64,000 nt of DNA, taken from assembly GCF_029407905.1 (NCBI RefSeq), contig NC_073629.1:55130301-55194300 (forward strand), read 5' to 3'. The first letter of the stretch is position 1, and the number at the start of each line of letters is the position of its first letter. This stretch comes from Bubalus kerabau (Eukaryota > Chordata > Mammalia > Artiodactyla > Bovidae). Below are positions 1 through 11,372 of this stretch, piece after piece. A program made the position numbers and the translations under genes. The notes beneath the pieces were generated by a model. The model saw only the letters and a program-made list of their open reading frames with translations, ran no database searches and had not been told where the DNA came from.

Positions 1-480
1 TCAGATACCTAAGGAGACAGGAGGAAGCCCCTCATGACCAGGTGAGACTTGAGAAAGAAGAGAAGGAGGGAAAGTAGAGGCAGGGTGGGACCAGTGCACC
101 TGTGGGTTTTGGGGGTGTGGAGAGGCTCTGATGCTCAGAGGGGCCCACTCACCAAAGTGGGATCGGTGGGGGCAGAAAGGCAATTCTGTGGATCCAATGA
201 TTGGAAGGGAACCCTGCCAGTATATCCTCTCACCCTCTGAGGCTCAGGAAAGCCTGTTGGGGTGCCCTGCCTGAACCCCTACTCTCCTCTGCCCTTTCAG
301 AGTGAAGGCACAGTGAAGGGACTGGTGAGAATGGAGAGTGACCTTGGGGGGTTGGAGGGAAAGGCTGCCAGAGACTCTCCTGCCTGCTCAGGCCCTGGTC
401 AGCCTGATGAGGTCCCAGGCTTGAAATTTCAACCCCAGGGCCCCTTCTGGGTGAATGGATCCTGGGCCAGAGCACCCCAC
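1..480. other. GC-rich noncoding DNA, probably continuous with the L1 5' region
   Basis: No convincing exon or gene is visible. The sequence is moderately GC-rich with short open frames on both strands, none resembling a known protein. It runs without a break into sequence I recognise as artiodactyl L1 5' UTR, so it may be the outer part of the same element. This is inference. Confidence 0.35.
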
Positions 481-1335
481 CTTAGGCCTCTTCTAGCCAT
501 GTAGGTCCCCTCTGGGCCACACCCATCCCCTAAGGCCTTTCCTGGTGCATGGGACCCCAGGCCTGAAGTGCACTCCCTGGGCCCCCACCCGCACCAAGGC
601 CTGTTATGGACATGTGGGTCTTGGCAGCCCGAGTGCCACCCTTGACAGGGTCTCCTGGCTATGTGGGTCCAGGAGGACTCAGCACCACCCCCCTCCAAGG
701 CTTACTCTAGCTGCACCAGCCCTTGCAGGGGTGCCTGTGGAAATCTGCATTCCTGTTGGCCTGCACAGGCACCTGTGCTCAGAAGCAGCTCCAGGAGCAA
801 ACGCTGGTGAGAAAAGCACACACAGAGGTGGACTGACACAACAGGACCAGAGAGCTGCCTAGGAGCCTTGGAGGCCTGCCTGGGGGTGTGGGGGTTGGTT
901 GTAGCTCACTGCGGGAGTAAGGACACTGAGAGAGAAGGCACCAGGGAATTTTTTATATTATTATTATTTTTGTTTTATTTTTTTATCTTATTTTCAGTTT
1001 TTATTTATTGATTGATTTTGCTGCTGTGGTTCTCGTTTCTTTGTTGCTGTTTCATTTTTATTGTTACTTTTTCTAAAGTATGTTTTTTATTCTTTTCATT
1101 TTACCTTAGCTTTTATTCTGTGTTATTGTTCTTCTCCTTACTGCTTGTTGCTTTTTGTCTTTTTCCCACACAGCATGGCTTGCAGGGGCCTGGGTCTCAG
1201 GCCAGGGATTGGGTTTGAGTTCTTGCACTGGGAGTGTTGAGTCCAATCCAGTGGACTAACAGAGAATTTCAGGTCCCAAGGAATATTAATCATTGTGAGA
1301 TCTCCTGGAAGTCCTCATCTCAGCACCAAGACCAA
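480..1335 (+). mobile_element. LINE-1 5'-UTR-like segment (artiodactyl L1)
   Basis: A GC-rich stretch (about 480-940) is followed by a T-rich stretch (about 945-1160), then a motif running through 'cacagcatggcttgcagggg' and an 'accaccag agaattcc'-like stretch. This order is what I know from the 5' UTR of ruminant L1 elements. The open frame over the T-rich part (1012-1218) is low-complexity hydrophobic and not a gene. Family assignment is from memory of the repeat; confirm with a repeat library. Confidence 0.55.
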
Positions 1336-1349
1336 TAGATGAAAAGATG

Positions 1350-1634
1350 TAACATGTTCCAGGGTTGGAAGAATCAATATTGGTCAGATAACTGTATTAC
1401 CCAAGGCAATCCACAGATTCAATACAATCCCTATCAAGTTACCAATGGCATTTTTCACAGAAATAGAACTAAAATCTCCTAAAGTTGGGAAGGAGACACA
1501 AAATTAGTAAACAGAAATCTATTGCACTCAATAAACTAAAAATGAGCCACCAGAAAGAGAAATTAAGGAAACAATCCCATTTACCATTCCATCAAAAACA
1601 ATAAACAACATAGGAATAATCTTACCTAAGAAAA
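1350..1634 (+). mobile_element. LINE-1 ORF2 fragments, internally rearranged
   Basis: Two pieces of L1 ORF2-type sequence lie side by side. The piece at 1355-1480 (finding-motif 'ttccagggttggaagaatca') normally lies downstream of the piece at about 1545-1634 ('aggaataatcttacctaag'), so their order is swapped. The second piece is interrupted at 1634 by a BovB insertion and appears to resume near 3026. No coding capacity remains. Confidence 0.6.
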
Positions 1635-3025
1635 GTGCTGCACTCAATATTCCAGAAAATTTGGAAAACTCAGCAGTGGCCACAGGGCTGGAAAAGGTCA
1701 GTTTTCATTCCAATCCTAAAGAAAGGAAATGCCAAAAAATGCTCAAAATACAGCACAATTGCACTCATCTCACATGCTAGTAAAGTAATGCTCAAAATTC
1801 TCCAAGCCAGGCTTCAACAATACGTGAAATGTGAACTTTCAGATGTTCAAGTTGGATTTAGAAAAGGCAGAGGAACCAGAGATCAAATTGCCAACATCTG
1901 CTGGATCATGGAAAAAGCAAGAGAGTTCCAGAAAAACATCTATTTCTGCTTTACTGACTATGCCAAAGCCTTTGACTGTGTGGATCACAACAAACCATGG
2001 AAAATTCTTCAAGAGATGGGAATACCAGACCACCTGACCTGCCTCTTGAGAAACCTGTATGCAGGTCAGGAAGCAACAGTTAGAACTGGACATGGAACAA
2101 CAGACTGGTTCCAAATTGGGAAAGGAGTACGTCAAGGCTGTATATTGTCACCCTGCTTATTTAACGTCTATGCAGAGTACATCCTGAGAAATACTAGGCT
2201 GGATGAAGCACAAGCTGGAATCAAGATTGCTGGGAGAAATATTAATAACCTCAGATATGCAGATGACACCACCCTTATGGCAGAAAGCAAAGAAGAACTA
2301 AAGAGTCTCTTGATGAAAGTGAAAGAGGAGAGTGAAAAAGTTGGCTTAAAACTCAACATTCAGAAAACTAAGATCATGGCATCTGGTCCCATCATTTCAT
2401 GGCAAATAGATGGGGAAACAGTGGAAACAGTGACAAACTTGATTTTGGGGGGGTTCCAAAATCACTGCAGATGGTGACTGCAGCCATAAAATTAAAAGAT
2501 GCTTGCTCCTTGGAAGAAAGCTATGACCAAACTAGACAGTATATTAAAAAGCAGAGACAATTCTTTGCCAACAAAGGTCTGTCTAGTCAAAGCTATGGTT
2601 TTTCCAGTAGACATGTATGGATGTGAGAGTTGAACTATAAAGAAAGCTGATCGCCGAAGAATTGATGCTTTTGAACTGTGGTGTTGGCAGAGACTCTTGA
2701 GAGTCCCTCGGACAGCAAGGAGATCCAACCAGTCCATCCTCAAGGAAATCAGACCTGAATATTCATTGGAAGGACTGATGCTGAAGCTGAAACTCCAATA
2801 CCTGATGCAAAGAACAGACTCTTTGAAAAGACCCTGATGCTGGGAAAGATTGAAGGCGGGAGGAGAAGGGGACAACAGAGGATGAGATAGTTGGATGGCA
2901 TCACCAACTCAATGGAGGTGAGTTTGAGTAAACTCTGGGAGTTAGTGATGTACAGGGAGGCCTAGTGTGCTGTAGTCCATGGGGTCGCAAAGAGTTGGAT
3001 ACAACTAAGCGACTGAACTGACTGA
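1635..3025 (+). mobile_element. BovB (RTE clade) LINE, 5'-truncated, with a largely open reverse transcriptase segment
   Basis: An open frame at 1635-2477 encodes about 280 residues of reverse transcriptase. It contains the palm motif VRQGCILSPCLFN and the catalytic LRYADDTTLMAES, and upstream the AKAFDCVDHN block typical of BovB. The frame breaks at a run of seven G (2447-2453) where sister copies have six G followed by C, a +1 change. Downstream DNA (2460-3025) is the rest of the RT C-terminal part and the BovB 3' end, with the terminal 'gactgaactgactgaactga' repeats. The endonuclease domain is missing. Non-autonomous genomic fossil. Confidence 0.9.
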
Positions 3026-3130
3026 ACTGAAGGAGACAAAAGACATGTATCAAAATACCAGTATTTTTCACACATCTAGAAGAAAAAATTTTCAGTGCAT
3101 ATATAAACAAAAGACCCCCAAAATCCAATT
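3026..3130 (+). mobile_element. LINE-1 ORF2 fragment resumed after the BovB insertion
   Basis: The sequence starting 'aggagacaaaagacatgtat' is the natural continuation of the L1 ORF2 piece that stops at 1634. Similarity continues weakly through 'agaaaaaattttcagtg'. A shared 'aag' on both sides of the BovB copy may be the remains of a short target-site duplication. Confidence 0.5.
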
Positions 3131-3300
3131 GGGGAGGAAGACTGAGGGTGGGTTTGTGAACTTAACTGTGAAGGAAGTGATGTCATTACTCCCACCTCAT
3201 CTCATTCCTGCCTCAAAGAATAAGAAGGAAAGAAAGAAAATCTAACAACTAACCTCTCCAGAAAACGTCATGTGGTTTAGACTTGATTTCCTCTCCTTTT

Positions 3301-3612
3301 GGGGCTTCCATGATAGTTCAGTTAGTAAAGAATCCGCTAGCAATGCGGGAGACCCCTGTTCTATTCCTGGATTGGAAAGATCCACTGGAGAAGGGATAGG
3401 CTACCCACTCCAGTATTCTTGGGTTTCCCTTGTGGCTCAGCTGATAAAGAATCTGCCCTCAATGCAGGAGACATGGGTTCAATCCCTGGGTTGAGATGAT
3501 CCCCTGGAGAAGGGAAAGGCTACCCACTCCAGTATTCTGGCCTGGAGAATTCCATGGACTGTATATTCCATGGGATCACAAAGAGTTGGACACGACTGAG
3601 CAACTTTCACGC
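3301..3612 (+). mobile_element. Tandem Bov-tA-type SINE (two units)
   Basis: Two tRNA-derived units in direct tandem, each with the 'aagaatc..gc..caatgc.ggaga' region followed by a 'ccactccagtattct' block, ending in the BovB-like tail 'gttggacacgactgagcaac'. Non-coding. It lies just upstream of the start of homology between copies A and B, where the copy A promoter would be expected. Confidence 0.85.
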
Positions 3613-4313
3613 CACTTTGTTTTTTCTCTTTTTATCAACTCAACCCATAACAGGATGGGTGTAACACCCTGCTTCATTTTCAGCTTCAAAATAGACGTGT
3701 TTTCTCAAAACCAAACACAGGAGGGGCTCAGGAAACAAGCGAGAACAGCTGAGAAATTGTTTCCTGGCTGCAGAATACACACAAAGTACACTCCTAAAAT
3801 TTACTTATATGTACTTTCTTGTTGACTAGAAAGAGCAATAAGTCCCCCAGCACAGTGCCCACACTTTGGGAGGGGAGGCAGGAGAGCATGGAGGGAGTGA
3901 AGGACGAGCAGCCTGCAGGGAGCTTTCCTCCTGCCGCTCGGTATCTCGGTTTGGACCTGAGGCAGCTGGCAGGTAACAGCCTGTGCACCATGTCCTGGAT
4001 GGATGCTCCTCCTCCAGCATCCATCCAAGAGTGCAGAAAGGAGCCCACCACAGAATAAGGAGGTGTGCATCCTAACTCTTCTGAGGTAAGGGGGCTGAAG
4101 TCCTTCCTAGGACTGCATGACCCAACACCTACCTCTTCACAGAGGCGCTGGTTGGGGCTGTTTCCCCTGCCCCTACCCCCCCGACTCTGACTGAGTCCTG
4201 ACTGTAGGTTGCTGGGCATTGAAAAAAGCAGAGAGAGTGGAAGTCCCATAATATACAGATTATGTAAACTCTAAGAGACAAACAAGATTATTTTTGTATT
4301 AAAAATATTTAAC

Positions 4314-4576
4314 AATCCATGGGGAAGGATGGGAAGAAGGGATAGTTAAGGAGTTTGGGACCGACATGTACTCACTGCAATATTTAAAATGGATAACCAA
4401 TGAGCTCCTACTGTATGGCACATGGAACTCTCCTCAACATTACGAGGCAGCCTAGATGGGATGGAAGTTTGTGGAAGAATATGTATGACAGAGTTCCTTT
4501 GCTGTCCACCTGAAACTATCACAACATTGTTAATCAGCTGTACTCCAATACAAAATAAAAAGTTTTTAAAAAAATA
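4314..4576 (+). mobile_element. LINE-1 3'-end fragment
   Basis: The sequence carries the ruminant L1 3' UTR signature: the 'gtatggcacatggaactctcctcaa' region, 'ttcctttgctgtccacctgaaa' and the terminal 'tgtactccaatacaaaataaaaa' with an A-rich tail. Strongly 5'-truncated, no coding capacity. Confidence 0.8.
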
Positions 4577-5509
4577 TTAAATATTCCACATACTATGAAA
4601 CTGTATTATATGGGATAAGTCAATCTTAGTCTCATTAACGAACTATAAATAATAGCTTTAAGGTCTAATCATGTTGATTTATCACGCACTGCTTTTAATA
4701 CCTTTCCCATATAAGAACTGCCTCATAATAACTTTTGGTATTTCCTGAAAATACAAAGATTAGAGTACTTTTAACCATAACTTCAGATAACTCTCCTGAA
4801 CAGTAGCCTTTGGAAAACGTTAGTCATCTGCCTTGTGGTATCATTATTTCATTCTACTTGGTTAGTTTTAAAGTGAAAAGTTTCTTGGTTTGGGTACCTC
4901 AGTATACTTTGAATTTTAAAAAATACATTGCAAACTCATGGACTCTTACACAAAACTTTGTCACTATTTAATCTCAGAAAGAAAGTCTACAATTCCTCTT
5001 GCTTATGACTGCTCACCTTAAAAATTAAACAGCTATTTTTCAAGTAAAAGTGGATTTATTCAGGAATAGCAGAGGAATTGTAATTCAGGAGTAGCAAGCT
5101 ACAGGAAAGCCATGGGCAAATCTTACAAAGAAAGAACACTATTTTATTGAGAAAAGGAAGGAGTTGGGAAAGATTGTTTTGAAAACAAGTCCATTAGTAA
5201 AAAAAATAAGAGGTCGGGGTGATGACCCATCCTCACTGGCTGAATTGCTGGGGGAGACAATTCCTCTGGGAGATGCAGTGTACATCTTTTCCTGTTGGGG
5301 ACTGTCATTGATGACTCCCTTGTTGAAGGTTTTTTCCTAGGGGTCTATAATTGACAGTTTTCCTTATAACTTACCTCCAGTTGTACTGCATCTGAGCTCT
5401 TCTTTCTGGCATGCTGACTCCATTTGAGTGAAGTTTCCCTTTATTAAGTTTAACGTAACACGGAAGTAAAAGGTCATTTTGTTCTCCCATCTCTGCTGCC
5501 AATCTACTA

Positions 5510-5534
5510 TAGGAAAAAAAAAAAAAAAAAAAAG
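5510..5534. repeat. Poly-A tract
   Basis: A run of about 20 A at 5513-5533, at the edge of sequence shared with copy B intron 1 (where the counterpart at about 43650 is much shorter). Low-complexity only. Confidence 0.8.
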
Positions 5535-6675
5535 ATACAGGTAGAGAGGAATTCTGCTGAAAAAATTCATGGTTTTTTTTCTTAAAGGTTTTAGATACCT
5601 TGATTATTTAAAACTTACTGGAAGCGCTAACAGATTATTATATTTTCTAACATGTTCACCATTAAAACAGTACATTAATGCAGGAAATTTTCTTAAAATT
5701 TTCTGAGACCCTATATGTTATCAACTGTACAGCAATGAATCAGGCAGAAATTATTCTTTTTCCTACAACATTGATAGAAAATGGAGGCTTCCAAAGTTAA
5801 GTTCCTTTTACAAGGTCTCAACAGCAAACAAGTCACATGAACCCTCTGATCGAACCCTGGCAGCCCAGCTCCAGAACTTGTATTTGGACTTGGCCAGGCA
5901 GCTCTGAGCTCCTCCAGCCTGACTCTCCCCCATCACCGTCCTCCCTCTCAGCTGTTCCCACTGGATCTCCCCAGCCTGCTCATCTTCCTCTTGGGCTGTG
6001 TCCTCCCACTTGCTTGCAACCAGGGAGGGAAGTGTCACTGTTTCAGGCCAGAGCTAATCCTCCACTTTCATTCAGAAATTATCTTCCCCTTCTTCAGAGG
6101 ACTCCACTGTAAAGCAATACTTACATTGGATTTACTATGAACCAGCATAATGTTAAGAATATTGTAAGTATTATGAGGTATTTAATTCTCCTAATGACCC
6201 TAACAACAGACTGATTTTTACTTTTAGTGTCACCAGTTTATAGCAGAGACACATGAAGCACAGAGAAATTAATCTTCCCAGTTGTCACATGGTTAATAAA
6301 GTATGGGAACATGTATATACTGCTTAACATGGTCTGTGAGAAAAAAACAATGGGACTGTCAAAGCCCTCTGAGTGCTGTTTGTCTCTTGAGATCATGAAA
6401 CACCTGATCATTGTGACAAACTCATTTTAAGTAGAGCCTGGCCCAAATGTGAGACTCTGACATACCTAGGCAGACCTTTAAACACCCGGGCTGCTTGCAT
6501 CTCTTCCCTATCAGCTTAAGCAATAAGAAAAGTCTTATAATTTCAGCTAATAAATTATTATTATTATTTTTTTTTTTGGTCTTATGAAAGATCATTTTAG
6601 TAGGTTGGACCAGCAGAAGCATCATGTTTGGGAAAAGAACTGAACCAGGAAAAGTCACTAGTCCTGGGCCAGCTC

Positions 6676-6732
6676 TGACATTGACATTGACGTTGACATT
6701 GACATTGATGTTGACATTGATGCTGATGCTTG
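6676..6732 (+). repeat. Degenerate (TGACAT)n hexanucleotide tandem array
   Basis: About nine units of a TGACAT/TGATGC-type hexamer, read directly from the sequence. Translated in one frame it gives a meaningless Leu-Thr run. I do not see it at the equivalent place in copy B (about 44,700-44,760). Confidence 0.85.
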
Positions 6733-8112
6733 GGGAAGTTGTTCCCTCCCAGGGCTTCAGTGCCCCTACCTATAAGATAATAAGGGTGAACTGGAAACTT
6801 TTTAAAGGTCCCCTACTGCTCTGACATTCTGGGATGTATTCAATGGCTAAGCTTTACTTAATTTTAATTAAACTACATCCTCTATAAAATATGTCCTATT
6901 AAGGCATTCTGAATACTTTTTTTTCACTTTGCTTCATTGGTGTTCTTTTTTTAAAACTGCCTTGTTACAGTTACTTTTGAGAAGCTCTCATCTTGCCTCT
7001 GCTAAGGTTACATGGTCATGAAGATGACTATGGCCTGGGATATGGCAATAGAGGACAGGCCAGGTCCTGAGTAGAAGATGACCCAGAAAGAGACAGAGAG
7101 TAGGAGCCACCAAGACAGAGAGTAGGAGCCACCAAGAAACAAGATTATGGGGTGGAAGCAGCCCATAAATGCATACTGAACCAAGAGACTCAGTTCATCC
7201 AGATGGATATTCTAGGAAACCAAATGCAGCTCCCTTTTTCCCACTTCTGCATAATTGGGAGCTGAATTGCTCTGAGTGGTAACATTTTAAATGAGGTAAG
7301 ACACACTGGTTTTACCTCACCAAACTGAAATGTTCCCCTTCTAATAACAATATTCTACATTCCTATTTCTGCTGCAGGGGTGGGGGGGGGTTTTCTGCCC
7401 CTTCCCTTGTGCTTCATCCCTAGGTCCAGGTGTCCCCAGCTGGCCAAAGAGTAGAATTCTACCCTGCCACAGTGATCATCAGACCCAGGGCTTTTCTCCA
7501 ATGCATTGTGAAATAAGATGGTTTCTTTACTATCAAATCTTGGGGAAGAGGGATGTAAGGGAGCTGCTGGTCACCATGATGAAGTCGTATAAAGCTTGGG
7601 GATAGAGGAAAGCAGAAACAAGAGATGGCAACAGCTTTGACATATTGTTAACATGCTCCTGAAACCTTGTTGGTTTCTAAGTCACATGGAGCAATACATT
7701 TTTTTAAATTATTTAAGCCAGTTTACTTCACCTCTGTTTCTTGCAAAGGACCTGCATATAAATGCCAGCTCCAGCAGATTGACAGTGACTGCCTGAAGAA
7801 TTATATTGAGAAGAATCTTGAGGGCCTTATCTGGGCTCATGACTCATGAGAATGGCATGCCACAAAGAGAGAAGAAAACGATGTAAAATGGTACATCTTT
7901 TTGACTAAGATGAAACCCCTGACTCATCCTCTGCCTCACTCTGGACTGGGCAATACTTCATTTCTTTTCAAGGCATAGTCTTTCAGGTTGGGATATGGGA
8001 AGGAATTTGTTAGCATGTGTCCCCAGAAAGGTAGATGTCCACATTTACCTAGAGGTTTAGTGGGGGTTCCTACTTTCAAAGAAACATGGTGCCATAAGTA
8101 AATCTCTTCCTA

Positions 8113-9215
8113 GTTGTTGTTGTTGTTCAGCCACCAAGTCTCTTCTCATCCGACTCTTCTTAACCCCATGGACTGCAGCTCACCAGGCTTCCCTGTCCCT
8201 CACCATCTCCCTGAGTTTGCCCAAGTTCAAGTCCATTGAACCAGTGATGCCATCCAACCATCTCATCCTCTGTCACCCTCTTCTCCTTCTGCCTTCAGTT
8301 TTTCCCAGCATCTGGGTCTTTTCCAATGAGTCAACTCTTTGCATCAGGAGGCCAAATTATTGGAGCTTCAGCATCAGTCCTTCCAATGACTACTCAGGAC
8401 TGATTTCCTTTAAGACTGACTGGTTTGATCTCCTTGCTGTCCAAGAGACTCTCAAGAGTCTCCTCCAGCACCAGTTTGAAAGCATCAATTCTGCACTCAG
8501 TCTTCTTTATGGTCCAGCTCTCACATCCACACACGACCACTGCAAAGACCATAGCCTTGACTATACTGACCTTTGTTGGAAAACTCATGTCTTTGCCTTT
8601 AACACACTGCCTAGGTTTGTCATAGCTTTCCTTCCAATAAGCAATTGTCCTCTAATGTCATAGCTGCAGTCACCACCTGCAGTGATTTTAGAGCCTAAGA
8701 AGAGGAAATCTGTCACTGCTTCCATATTTTCCCCTTCTATTTGCCATGAAGTGATTTCACCAGGTATCATGATCTTCGTTTTTTAATAGTCAGTTTTAAG
8801 CTGGCTTTTTCACTCTCCTCCTTCAACCTCTTCATCAAGAGGCTCTTTAGTTCCTCTTTGCTTTCTGCCATTAGAGTGGTATCATCCACATATCTGGGAT
8901 TGTTGATATTTCTCTCAGCATTCTTGATTCCAGCTTGCCACTCATCCAGCCCAGCATTTTGCATGATGTGCTCTGTATATAAGTTAAATAAACAGGATGA
9001 CGATAAACAGCCTTGCCATACTCCTTTCTCAATCCTGAACCAGTCAGTTGTTCCATACAAGGTTCTAAATGTTGTTTCTTGACCTGTATACAGGTTTCTC
9101 AGGAGACAGATAAGATGGTCTGGTATTCCCATCTCTTTCAGTTTTCTACAGTTTGTTATGACCCAAGAGTCAAAGGCTTTAGTGTAGTCAATGAAACAGA
9201 GGTAGATGTGTTTCA
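8113..9215 (-). mobile_element. BovB LINE fragment, reverse orientation
   Basis: The reverse complement runs from RT blocks (MGIPDHLICLLRNLYTGQE, then a YVDD version of the catalytic box) to the BovB 3' end at about 8113, preceded on + by a (ttg)n tract. It is broken by several frameshifts and is missing the endonuclease and N-terminal RT. Located in intron 1 of copy A, without a match in copy B intron 1. Confidence 0.9.
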
Positions 9216-9549
9216 GCTAATAAATTAATTCGTACATGCACAACTTTGAGTAGCCACATTAAAGGTCTATCCTTTTGTGTTTGAGAGACAGCTATGTTCT
9301 TTATCTCAATTTTTTTCCCACACTCGCTCTTCCAGCTTGTTCCAGATCCCACTGATTCCCTGCATCCATCTGTCTTCGTCAAATCATTGATTACATTCAT
9401 TTTCCTTACTTGGCACGGTCTTCCCTGGCTACTGATGACATAAATTCAACCCCCAGTGCTCTATAGGCCATTCCTTTATCCTTTCCTTCTGATCACTTCC
9501 CATCCCCTAATATACACATATATGTTTTGTTTGGGGTCGTGGTGGGGGG

Positions 9550-9757
9550 CGGTTTCTCTGGTAACTCAGTGGTAAAGAATCTACCTGCCAAGCAGGAAAC
9601 GTGGGTTTGATCCCTGGGTCAGGAAGTGCCCCCTGGAGAACAAAATGGCAACCCACTCCAGTATTCTTGCCTGGGAATCCCGTACACGGAAAAGCCTGGC
9701 AGGTTACTGTACATGGTGTTGGACAAGACGTAGCGACAAAACAACAACAACAGCAAT
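9550..9757 (+). mobile_element. Bov-tA-type SINE
   Basis: tRNA-derived head ('ggtaactcagtggtaaagaa'), middle block 'acccactccagtattcttgc' and a tail ending in an (aac)n tract. No counterpart at the same place in copy B. Confidence 0.85.
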
Positions 9758-10270
9758 TTTGGTTTTACTTTATTATCGGTCTCCTCTAGAATAGAGCCCA
9801 TGACGCTGGGATTTGTCTCCATTTTGTTCACTGTTTGCTTCTGAGCCCCTAGAACTGTGTCCAGCACATGGTAGTTTCTCAATAAATATTTGTGCAATTA
9901 CTGAGTGACCAAATCATTCGGAATTCCAGAAATGGTGTCTGGTCACTCATCCCCTTCATATCCCATCTGCCTCTAATACCCCCTAAATGCTTGTGTTCTC
10001 AAGGCTTCATCATCAGTGCTTTGTGTTCTCATTCTATTCACTGCATGTCTCCCATGGACAGGTTGCTTTAGGGTTCATTAAGGATCCATGAGGAAATGTA
10101 CATAATTCACGTGTGCAGGCCTTAGCACACTAGGCTAAATACTTACCGTTTAGAAACATACAAAGAATAGAGAATTGATGTACAGGTTCCACAAGCAGAA
10201 GCCTGATGTGCACCATGGGAGATGACTTGTGGATCTTATGTTTTACTGAATTGTTCCTCTGGGTAACAGT

Positions 10271-10465
10271 TTCCAGTGGCATCTGGGTCCATCATAATGG
10301 ACCCTATCTCTCTGGCAGAAAACCAGAACCATCAGCTGCTAGTAAACCCCAGAGCACTGAAGATTCTCGAACAGATATCTCAGCCTGTGGTGGCAGTGAC
10401 CATCGCAGGGCTCTATCGGACGGGGAAGTCCTACCCGATGAACCGCCTGGCAGGACAGAACCATG
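10271..10465 (+). pseudogene. Copy A exon 2 (P-loop exon)
   Basis: Acceptor is 'gggtaacag' and donor is G|GTGAGT. The codon matching the copy B initiator is GTG (10276-10278). The next in-frame ATG is codon 8 (10297), which would drop seven residues but keep the P-loop GLYRTGKS (residues 45-52). Residue 54 is Pro, where copy B and family members have Leu. Ends in phase 1. Confidence 0.92.
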
Positions 10466-11219
10466 GTGAGTGTTGTTCAAGACCTTTTACTTGGAAGCAG
10501 TGATAACACAGTCTGCTGATCCTCCTCCTCTAGGGTCATGTTAATGAAGAGCCTAACTCCCTACTGAAGAAAATGCCTAAATTCTCACCACCGAATTTAT
10601 AACTTCAAATCCATCCCTCCACAATGTTAACTCTTTTATCCAGTAATCGAGAATTCCCAACCTCATCCAAAAATCTACCTCATTCGTCCTGATCCTATCC
10701 ACAACCATCTGCTCAGGAGCTCATCTTCAACAATCATTCCCTTCCCTTCTCCTTCACCACGTTTGCCCTAAACCATGGGGTCATTTCAGGTAGCACACAA
10801 ATGTTGTTCAACATGTTCTGTTTTTTAAAAAGGATAGAAGGAAGTACAGACAGATGAATCTCTGTAAAACCCATATCTCAATGGGGCTACCACCCACCTT
10901 TTTCACTTCATTTAATTTGCTTATTTCCAAAATTTGGTAAATTATACTTTTGTTTTCTCTTTTTCCTACTATCAGCTATAACACATACAGAATGGTGCAT
11001 AAAATATACACATATAAATACTATAAAATTGATAAACATAATGTAATCATCTGTCTAATCACTATTGAGATAAAAAAATACTTCAACTCCCCAAATCCCA
11101 AGTTATGTCCTCTCACACCTTCATTAGACTTCACCAGTGTTCTGATTTTCGTGGGGTATTCTTTCACTCTTCCTTTTAAAAAATTGCTTCATATTATGTT
11201 TCTGCATTTGTAAAACATG

Positions 11220-11372
11220 AAGTGAAAGTTGCTCAGTCATGTCCACCTCTTTGTGACCCCATGGAATATACAGTCTTTCCCTTCTTCAGGGAACCTTCCC
11301 AACCCAGGGATCAAACCCGTGTCTCCCACATTGCAGGCAGATTCTTTACTAGCTGAGCCACACCCAGGTTGT
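11220..11372 (-). mobile_element. Bov-tA-type SINE, reverse
   Basis: Reverse-oriented tRNA-derived repeat: starts with the BovB-like 'gctcagtcatgtccacctct' and ends with the tRNA-like 'gattctttactagctgagcc'. Confidence 0.85.

Larger units (their letters stand above)
3640..10270 (+). other. Copy A leader region and intron 1 (duplicated block)
   Basis: No coding sequence. Long parts match the copy B leader and intron 1 (about 41,640-45,640): 3819-3900 with 41820-41890, 4620-4720 with 42330-42410, 5050-5560 with 42900-43640, 5830-6110 with 43950-44190, and 9830-10180 with 45020-45340. The counterpart of the copy B leader-exon donor CAG|GTAAGT (41773) appears changed in copy A near 3768-3790; I see no good donor there. 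Copy A intron 1 also holds an L1 end, a BovB copy and a SINE, listed separately. Confidence 0.6.

Noticed and set aside
1012..1218. Hydrophobic 68-codon frame as a small membrane protein
   Set aside because: It is translation of a T-rich low-complexity tract in an L1 5' region.
1635..2477. Long open frame as a host gene
   Set aside because: It is clearly BovB reverse transcriptase (YADD box, BovB 3' end downstream) and is frameshifted.
10276..10296. GTG at copy A as a genuine non-AUG start
   Set aside because: Copy B has ATG at the same codon and copy A carries two downstream stops, so loss of the start is the simpler reading. An in-frame ATG at codon 8 exists but does not rescue the gene.
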